The notes under the pieces are model-generated. The model was not told where the DNA came from. It worked only from the letters and a program-made list of their open reading frames with translations, and did not search any database. Shown piece by piece: positions 58,501 to 64,000 of a stretch of DNA of 64,000 bases. The stretch is from Candidatus Stoquefichus sp. SB1. GTDB taxonomy: Bacteria; Bacillota_I; Bacilli_A; Erysipelotrichales; Coprobacillaceae. The stretch is from contig NZ_LN852695.1 of the NCBI RefSeq assembly GCF_001244545.1, positions 124,001 to 188,000 of the forward strand, written 5' to 3'. How positions within the stretch are numbered: the first letter of the stretch is position 1; every line of letters begins with the position of its first letter. The translations under genes and the position numbers were made by a program.

Positions 58501-58713
58501 TTATCTATGTGAAATGAAATCTTGATACATATGATAAACTTTCATAATGCTTTTATAAACAAACAATATCTCTCCGACAATAAGAACAAGTATTCCACTC
58601 CATGAAAAAACACTAGAAATACTCGATACACTTGTTCCTGACAACATTGAACTAACGCCAATCATCAAAACACCCAATATAAAATACTCAATAACTCTTT
58701 TCATAAGACTCAT
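58501..58713 (-). CDS. Small two-helix membrane protein
   Basis: I do not recognise this protein of about 70 residues. It has two hydrophobic segments (about 8-25 and 38-56) rich in Gly, Ser and Val, and a C-terminal YHMYQDFISHR. It starts at the ATG at 58713 (or 58704); the upstream ATG at 58728 lies in the ribosome site AGAGGAGGT. Position ahead of module 3 suggests an immunity or accessory peptide, but no motif supports that. Confidence 0.55.
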   Translation of the reverse strand: MSLMKRVIEYFILGVLMIGVSSMLSGTSVSSISSVFSWSGILVLIVGEILFVYKSIMKVYHMYQDFISHR

Positions 58714-58994
58714 AACCTCCTCTTTCATTATTTTATTATAAATATAAAAGACATTACAAAAAGAAGATATTTATCAATAAATACTAACTCCCTAAATGAA
58801 ATGTCTTTTATAAATTATATATGTTTGTCCCCTCAGCATATATCCTTATACTTATATTATATACCATAAATATGGAATTTTTGTGAATATATTCACTTAT
58901 TTGTTTCTGAAAGTTTTTAGAAAAGTTCTGAAAAATATCACAATCATTATTCATTTGTGATATGATAAGAACATATGAAAGGAATGTGATAGAA

Positions 58995-59909
58995 ATGAAA
59001 AAGAAAACTTTAGCAACGGCAGCAATCTTAACTGGTGCAATGGTTGGTTTTGCGAGTGTCACTGCTATTGATTTAGCATGTAAGAAAAGAGCTCCAAAAA
59101 AGAAAAAAGATGATTCTGTTGATCCACATATCGAAAAGAATTTGCCTTGGTTAAAACAACAGCATTTTGAGGACTTGGAAATCACTTCTCATGATGGTTT
59201 GAAATTAAAAGCAAAACTTTTAAAATCAGATCTTGATACTGATAAAGTTCTTATTGCAGTTCATGGATATCGTTCTTATAATTTAAAGGAATATGCTTAT
59301 TATATTAAATTTTATCATGATTTAGGTTTCCATATTCTCATGCCTGATAATCGTGCTCACGGAGAAAGTGAAGGAACATATATTGGTTTTGGATGGTTAG
59401 ATAGATTGGATTGTATTCAATGGATTCATAAGATGAAAGAATATTTTGATAAAGATTTACAAATTGTTTTACATGGTATATCTATGGGAAGTGCAACTGT
59501 CTTGATGGCTAGTGGTGAAGAATTGCCAAGTGATGTCAAATGTATTATTTCTGATTGTGGATTTACAAGTGTTTTAGATGAATTTGAACATGAATTAAAA
59601 CAAGCTCATATTCCACCTGCACTTATTTTGCCAACAGCGACACTTTTAAGTAAAAAACGTGTTGGTTATAGTTTTAAAGAAGCTTCAACAATTAATCAAG
59701 TTAAGAAATCAAAAACACCAACATTATTCATTCATGGTGATCAAGATGATTTTGTTCCAACTTATATGGTTTATGATCTTTATAATGCCTGTGCTGCTGA
59801 TAAAGATTTACTGATTGTTGAAGGTGCAAAACATGCTCAAAGTTATCTTGTGAATCAAGAGTTATGTGAAAAAACAATTATAGAATTTATGAGTCAATAT
59901 GTTCATTAA
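58995..59909 (+). CDS. Alpha/beta hydrolase with N-terminal membrane anchor
   Basis: The 304-residue protein begins with a hydrophobic signal-anchor (about 3-25) followed by a basic stretch KKRAPKKKK. The catalytic triad is visible: Ser in LHGISMGSATV (about 178), Asp in HGDQDDFVP (about 258), His in GAKHAQSY (about 287), with HGYRSYN as the oxyanion region near 90. It belongs to the BAAT/DUF-type serine hydrolases often called YqkD-like. The start at 58995 is chosen because the longer frame runs through GGAATGTG. The substrate is unknown. Confidence 0.85.
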   Translation: MKKKTLATAAILTGAMVGFASVTAIDLACKKRAPKKKKDDSVDPHIEKNLPWLKQQHFEDLEITSHDGLKLKAKLLKSDLDTDKVLIAVHGYRSYNLKEYAYYIKFYHDLGFHILMPDNRAHGESEGTYIGFGWLDRLDCIQWIHKMKEYFDKDLQIVLHGISMGSATVLMASGEELPSDVKCIISDCGFTSVLDEFEHELKQAHIPPALILPTATLLSKKRVGYSFKEASTINQVKKSKTPTLFIHGDQDDFVPTYMVYDLYNACAADKDLLIVEGAKHAQSYLVNQELCEKTIIEFMSQYVH

Positions 59910-59913
59910 CAAC

Positions 59914-59940
59914 AAAGGAGATTGAATTCAATCTCCTTTT
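59914..59940. terminator. Bidirectional terminator between hydrolase and aminopeptidase
   Basis: AAAGGAGATTGAA and TTCAATCTCCTTT form a 13-base palindrome directly between convergent stop codons. Confidence 0.8.
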
Positions 59941-61328
59941 AACATATTCACTATACTTCTTATCATTGTTCCAGTTGCTCCAGTGCCATTATTATCTGCA
60001 GTTCCAGCAATATCCAAGTGAATCCACTCTACATCTTTTTCAATAAATGCTTCAAGGAAATTCGCAGCGACACTTGCTCCAGCTCCTGGTTTTCCAACTG
60101 AATTTTTAAAATCAGCACTAGATGATTTTAATTTTGCAAAATATTCTTCATCCATTGGTAAACGCCAACCTTTTTCATCAGAATCATTCATAGCCTTAGA
60201 AAATTGGTAATAAAATGCATCATTATTTGCAAAAACACCTGTATAAACATCGCCTAAAGCACTAACACAGGCTCCTGTTAAAGTTGCTAAATCAATAATT
60301 CGTTTAACACCTAATTGTTGGGCATAAGTTAATGCATCACATAATATTAATCTTCCCTCAGCATCAGTACTTACAATTTCAACCGTTTTACCTGACAATG
60401 TTGTAATAACATCTTGAGGTTTATATGCTCTATCACTTACTAAATTTTCAGTTGTTGGAATAATCCCGTAAACATTCACATTAGCATTTGTTTCAGCAAG
60501 AATTTTCATAATTCCTAGTACATCTGCTGCTCCACACATATCATACTTCATTCCATAACTATTACCTTTTAAGTTATATCCACCCGAATCAAAAGTAATG
60601 CCTTTTCCGACAATTGCTGTATATGGTTCATCTGTTTTTGAATATTTTAAACATATTAAATATGCTGGAATATGACTCCCCTGATTAACTGATAATATTC
60701 CTCCTGCTTTCATTTCTTCTAATGTATCTTTATCTAATATTGTACATTCCATACCATATTGACTTGCTAAAGTTTTTGCTTCTTTTACAAGATCACAAGG
60801 ATTCATATAATTAGCTGGTTTATCAGCTAATTGTCTAGCATAATTAATTCCTGTTCCATATGCAATCCCTTCATGAATATCATCTTCAATATTATCATCC
60901 ATAGACATAATATCAACATCCATGATTTCTTTTGAATCATGTCCAATCTTAGCTTCTTGATACTTAGAAAGCATATAACTTTCTACAAATAATCTTGTTA
61001 TTTGATGGATATCAATAGTTTCTGTAACTGCATGCATAGCATCAAAATAAATACATTCTTCTACTTCTCTAGAAATTTTACTAAAAGCTTTTCTTAATTT
61101 AAAAGTATTAATATATTGAGATGCTCCTAACCCAATAAAATAAATACTATCAAATGAATAATGCCCTAATGTATGTATCTTCGTTACCTGACCTAATTCT
61201 TTATTAACAATTTGATTTAAATCATACCCTAATCTTTCACATACATGCGAACAAATCTCCTGATCCTTAAAAATAGGATAAATAATATTTTGTTGACTAT
61301 CTTCTATTTGATATTTAACTTGTTTCAT
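59928..61328 (-). CDS. M17 leucyl aminopeptidase family protein
   Basis: The 466-residue zinc aminopeptidase releases N-terminal residues from peptides. The active-site signatures are VGKGITFDSGGYNLK (about 222-236), STDAEGRLILCDALTYA (about 315-331, the NTDAEGR motif) and DLATLTGACVSALG. The N-terminal domain is present but diverged, as usual. It starts with AAGGAGGGATAC before ATG. It forms a single-gene unit. Confidence 0.93.
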   Translation of the reverse strand: MKQVKYQIEDSQQNIIYPIFKDQEICSHVCERLGYDLNQIVNKELGQVTKIHTLGHYSFDSIYFIGLGASQYINTFKLRKAFSKISREVEECIYFDAMHAVTETIDIHQITRLFVESYMLSKYQEAKIGHDSKEIMDVDIMSMDDNIEDDIHEGIAYGTGINYARQLADKPANYMNPCDLVKEAKTLASQYGMECTILDKDTLEEMKAGGILSVNQGSHIPAYLICLKYSKTDEPYTAIVGKGITFDSGGYNLKGNSYGMKYDMCGAADVLGIMKILAETNANVNVYGIIPTTENLVSDRAYKPQDVITTLSGKTVEIVSTDAEGRLILCDALTYAQQLGVKRIIDLATLTGACVSALGDVYTGVFANNDAFYYQFSKAMNDSDEKGWRLPMDEEYFAKLKSSSADFKNSVGKPGAGASVAANFLEAFIEKDVEWIHLDIAGTADNNGTGATGTMIRSIVNMLKGD

Positions 61329-61451
61329 TGTATCCCTCCTTAATATCTATCCTACCACTTTTAACAAAACAAACAAATGAAAATATGATTTTCCACATCT
61401 ATCAACCACAAAGAATTTATTCTATTTCCTTATTAATAATGAATGTATCCA

Positions 61452-61485
61452 AAAACTGTAGAAATTATTTCATTTCTACAGTTTT
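61452..61485. terminator. Perfect hairpin in the aminopeptidase-ABC gap
   Basis: AAAACTGTAGAAAT and ATTTCTACAGTTTT form a 14-base stem with a 6-base loop. It lies about 100 bases past the stop of the ABC gene on the minus strand. The surrounding 261-base gap has no other feature. Confidence 0.5.
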
Positions 61486-61589
61486 ATATATGTCAATAAA
61501 GAAACATTTTTTATTCTTGAATATTGATGTTATATACTACACCTCATTATCACAAAACAAATAAAATTCCCGTATTGCTTTTAGGAATA

Positions 61590-63443
61590 TTATTCATTTC
61601 TTAAAACGTCCTCAATAGACAGATTTCTTATCTGTATACCATTTATAATAAAAATACAAATCATTAATAAACTTATTTCTACAATAAGCCAAATGATATT
61701 TTGATAAATCATATTTTTGTCTATTGAAAAAAGACAGATAATAATTATTGATACAATAATAAATAAGAAAATTGCAATAAGAATTTGATAAAAGGTTTCA
61801 ATAATAACTATTTTCATTATATCTTTATTACTTAATCCATTAATCAATGATAAAACAAATTCTTTTTGACGTGACTGAAAATGACGCAAAGACATCATAA
61901 CGGTTATATATATCGTTCCTATAATAATGATAGGAATAAATAGTTGTTTCATTTTTTCTGTATGAGCATTTATCTCATTAAGGACAGTTGTATTTTGAAA
62001 ATCATCATTAATAGATAATTGATCCATTTGATTCAATTTTTCTACTAACTTGAGATGAGTTTCAAGATTTTTTGAAAATAGTGTATAACCAATAAACTTA
62101 TTATCATTGGTTTGTTCTTGATAAATCCTCATTAATATCTCATAGGGAACATATATACAATATTTATTTGTTGTATAATGATTGATTTCACCCTCATTTA
62201 AAACACCTTTTATATTTTGATTCATTGTTTTTGTTATCCAATAAGGATTATTTTCATTTTCTATTCGAATATCTATTTCACCATCAAAATAGTTGGTTGA
62301 AAGATAATTTCTTTTCATTAATTGATAAACATCATAACTTAATATAATGGCTTCTTTATCTAACAAATGATATTGATATTCTAATTTGTCTGTTATTTTA
62401 TTTTCTTCAAAATAAGGTAAAACATCTATTGTCTGATTCCATAAAGTCATTTTTGAATAAATATATGGATAAACTTTATCAGCAGAAATAGAATCTAAAA
62501 TTTGATTATCCATAATTTGATTTGTTGCTTGAATATGCTGACCATTACTTTGACTGGTTATATATACTTGATTATCAGATAATGCTAACAAATGATTGGT
62601 GCTTGTTTTCTGATAATAATGAATACCTGTTATAACAGAAAATATCATGATAAAAGATGTTGCCATTATCAAAATCATATTTCTTTGTTTTTTCTTAAAA
62701 ACATGAAAATATCTTTTGACATAACTGTTTAGAAATTTTAAATCTGATTGAGATTTATGCAGAATCAATTGCTTATGATCCTGATTTAAAGAATGATGAA
62801 CACAATTTAAATGTAAATTTTGAATTTGATAAATACTATCAGCATATTCTTTTGCTTTAAGACTATGACTTGCTAAAATAATGCATTTCTTCTGTTCTTT
62901 TGCCAACTGCCTGATTAACATAAGAATTTTCTCTTCATTTTGTGAATCCAAATAACTTGTTGGTTCATCTAATATAATCACTTCACTATCTTTGGCTAAT
63001 GCACAAGCTATTGCTAATCGTTGTCTTTCACCACCAGATAAAGTATCAATTGATTGATCTAATGGAACATTTAAATGTACTTGATGAAATAAGTTTTGAA
63101 TATCTCGATCACTAAATTGTTTTTGTACCATTTGAGCATAATGATTAATATTCTCTTTCACATTATAGTAATCAATTAACATAGAATCTTGTAAAACATA
63201 AGAAATGTGATATCTTCTTAAATGAGCCTTTAATTGCTGATTTGATAATGAAATCAAATGATTATCTAAACTATACTGATAATCTTTTTGTTTAACCAAT
63301 AAAGCCAATCTATACAATAATGCTGTCTTTCCAGAACCACTTTCTCCACAAATAAGTGTTACTTCTCCACACTTGGCAACAAATTCTACATTTTCTAATA
63401 TTTTTCTTTGATACGATATATTCAAGTTTTGTATTTTCAGCAT
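61590..63443 (-). CDS. MacB-like ABC transporter: ATPase fused to FtsX-type permease
   Basis: The 617-residue protein has an N-terminal ATPase (about 1-210): Walker A GESGSGKTALLYRLALL (about 33-49), signature LSGGERQRLAIACALA, and Walker B IILDEPTSYLD. A membrane helix (about 255-275), an extracellular region (about 280-490) and three C-terminal helices complete it. This is the reverse-MacB order of ABC-2 and FtsX permeases in Firmicutes, commonly linked to peptide export or antimicrobial resistance. It shares one base with the upstream permease gene (TAATG) and so forms a two-protein transporter with it. It differs from modules 1-3, which keep ATPase and membrane parts separate. Confidence 0.88.
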   Translation of the reverse strand: MLKIQNLNISYQRKILENVEFVAKCGEVTLICGESGSGKTALLYRLALLVKQKDYQYSLDNHLISLSNQQLKAHLRRYHISYVLQDSMLIDYYNVKENINHYAQMVQKQFSDRDIQNLFHQVHLNVPLDQSIDTLSGGERQRLAIACALAKDSEVIILDEPTSYLDSQNEEKILMLIRQLAKEQKKCIILASHSLKAKEYADSIYQIQNLHLNCVHHSLNQDHKQLILHKSQSDLKFLNSYVKRYFHVFKKKQRNMILIMATSFIMIFSVITGIHYYQKTSTNHLLALSDNQVYITSQSNGQHIQATNQIMDNQILDSISADKVYPYIYSKMTLWNQTIDVLPYFEENKITDKLEYQYHLLDKEAIILSYDVYQLMKRNYLSTNYFDGEIDIRIENENNPYWITKTMNQNIKGVLNEGEINHYTTNKYCIYVPYEILMRIYQEQTNDNKFIGYTLFSKNLETHLKLVEKLNQMDQLSINDDFQNTTVLNEINAHTEKMKQLFIPIIIIGTIYITVMMSLRHFQSRQKEFVLSLINGLSNKDIMKIVIIETFYQILIAIFLFIIVSIIIICLFSIDKNMIYQNIIWLIVEISLLMICIFIINGIQIRNLSIEDVLRNE

Positions 63444-64000
63444 TATTTATCCCTTCTTTTCACTATAAGTGGATAGACCAGTTCTATAATCAAAACAATA
63501 AATATAATCATGAAAAATGAAATAAATGTTAATTGAGTTTTACCATACATTAATTGATTAAGTACGATTGTTTCAATAATCATTCCTATGATACAAATGA
63601 TGCTATATAATAGTGTATACAAAAGATACTTATTCATAAAAATTCTTCTGATATTCTGCTCAGTCAATCCCATATTTCTTAAATATGTTCTCATTTCATT
63701 TTCTTCTGATAACTTCTGTTTCTTATGATGATACTGTGTAATAAGTAACAAAGCTAATAAGCATCCTCCAACAAGTTGAATAATCCTTTGCATACTTTGG
63801 ACTGATTCTTGTAAAGATTTTGAATTAAGATAAATATGTTTAGCATTTAAACCTATCTCATTAACAGCATTCATAACATCACTTAAATAAGTAAGATCAT
63901 CTATTTCCAATACATAACAATTTGGTTTCCATGATGTATATTTTATTTTTTGTGTGACATATTGTTTTTTTTCTTCAGGAACTTCGTTAATAAATGTCTC
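63443..64000 (-). CDS. ABC transporter permease, FtsX-like, C-terminal part
   Basis: The frame stays open to the window edge, so the 5' end is missing. The 185 residues seen contain an extracellular tail, then membrane helices near residues 72-92, 120-140 and 150-172 (counted from the edge), joined by MRTYLRNMGLTEQNIRRIFMNKY. This is the coupling-helix region of FtsX permeases. It precedes the fused ATPase-permease. A TTG at 63910 could be taken for a start, but upstream codons are open without a stop. Confidence 0.75.
   Translation of the reverse strand, partial: ETFINEVPEEKKQYVTQKIKYTSWKPNCYVLEIDDLTYLSDVMNAVNEIGLNAKHIYLNSKSLQESVQSMQRIIQLVGGCLLALLLITQYHHKKQKLSEENEMRTYLRNMGLTEQNIRRIFMNKYLLYTLLYSIICIIGMIIETIVLNQLMYGKTQLTFISFFMIIFIVLIIELVYPLIVKRRDK

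Noticed and set aside
58808-59185. 125-residue frame on the minus strand
   Set aside because: It overlaps the start of the alpha/beta hydrolase and has no ribosome site or coherent composition, so it is a shadow frame.
61329-61589. 78-residue frame in the gap before the ABC transporter
   Set aside because: It starts at the first base of the aminopeptidase start codon on the other strand, has no ribosome site and is interrupted in sense by a perfect hairpin.

Overview
The window is AT-rich, gene-dense DNA from a low-GC Gram-positive anaerobe. A T-box leader on metG, SepF and DivIB, a tsaC-rpiB-glyA-upp-atp operon, PRD-type PTS regulation, strong AGGAGG ribosome sites and an acyl-CoA dehydratase activase fit a gut Firmicute. 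Coprobacillus/Erysipelotrichia-type bacteria seem most likely, but that placement is inferred without any database search.

Layout. 1-3.7 kb: end of an acyl-CoA dehydratase activase, a MarR regulator, an AbgA-like M20 amidohydrolase and a DEAD-box helicase. 3.8-12.6 kb: a membrane diguanylate cyclase with two solute-binding sensor domains, sepF beside its usual partner yggS, a SipW signal peptidase next to a TasA/camelysin-like secreted protein, a LysR regulator and a soluble PAS-GGDEF protein. 12.6-17.6 kb: a fructose-family PTS operon (EIIA, EIIBC, MalY/PatB-type lyase, PRD regulator). 17.7-19.1 kb: one Rpn/PD-(D/E)XK protein and a truncated relative. 19.3-26.9 kb: metG with T-box, pfkA, divIB/ftsQ, then an SCP2-like protein, Fe-alcohol dehydrogenase and class-3 aldehyde dehydrogenase, followed by an orphan EIIB. 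26.9-33.1 kb: an EAL phosphodiesterase, a double GntR regulator and two secreted wall enzymes. 33.2-36.5 kb: two identical IS30-family elements in tandem. 36.5-46.2 kb: a 14-gene operon ending in the F-type ATP synthase.

46.3-58.7 kb is the most unusual part. It holds three copies of a two-gene exporter module (large DUF1430-like membrane protein plus lactococcin-972-group ABC ATPase). Two modules are each preceded by a small secreted four-cysteine peptide. An agr-type quorum-sensing set (AgrB, a 46-residue AgrD overlapping agrB, a LytTR response regulator and a GHKL-type sensor) is embedded among them. Direct repeats with a 21-bp period, resembling LytTR-regulator sites, lie upstream of both peptide genes. 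I read this as a quorum-controlled secreted-peptide (bacteriocin-like) system whose peptides I do not recognise.

59-64 kb: an alpha/beta hydrolase, an M17 leucyl aminopeptidase and the start of a further MacB-like ABC transporter that runs off the window. I saw no rRNA, tRNA or CRISPR array. The only non-coding stretch over 300 bases outside the insertion elements is the metG T-box leader region.
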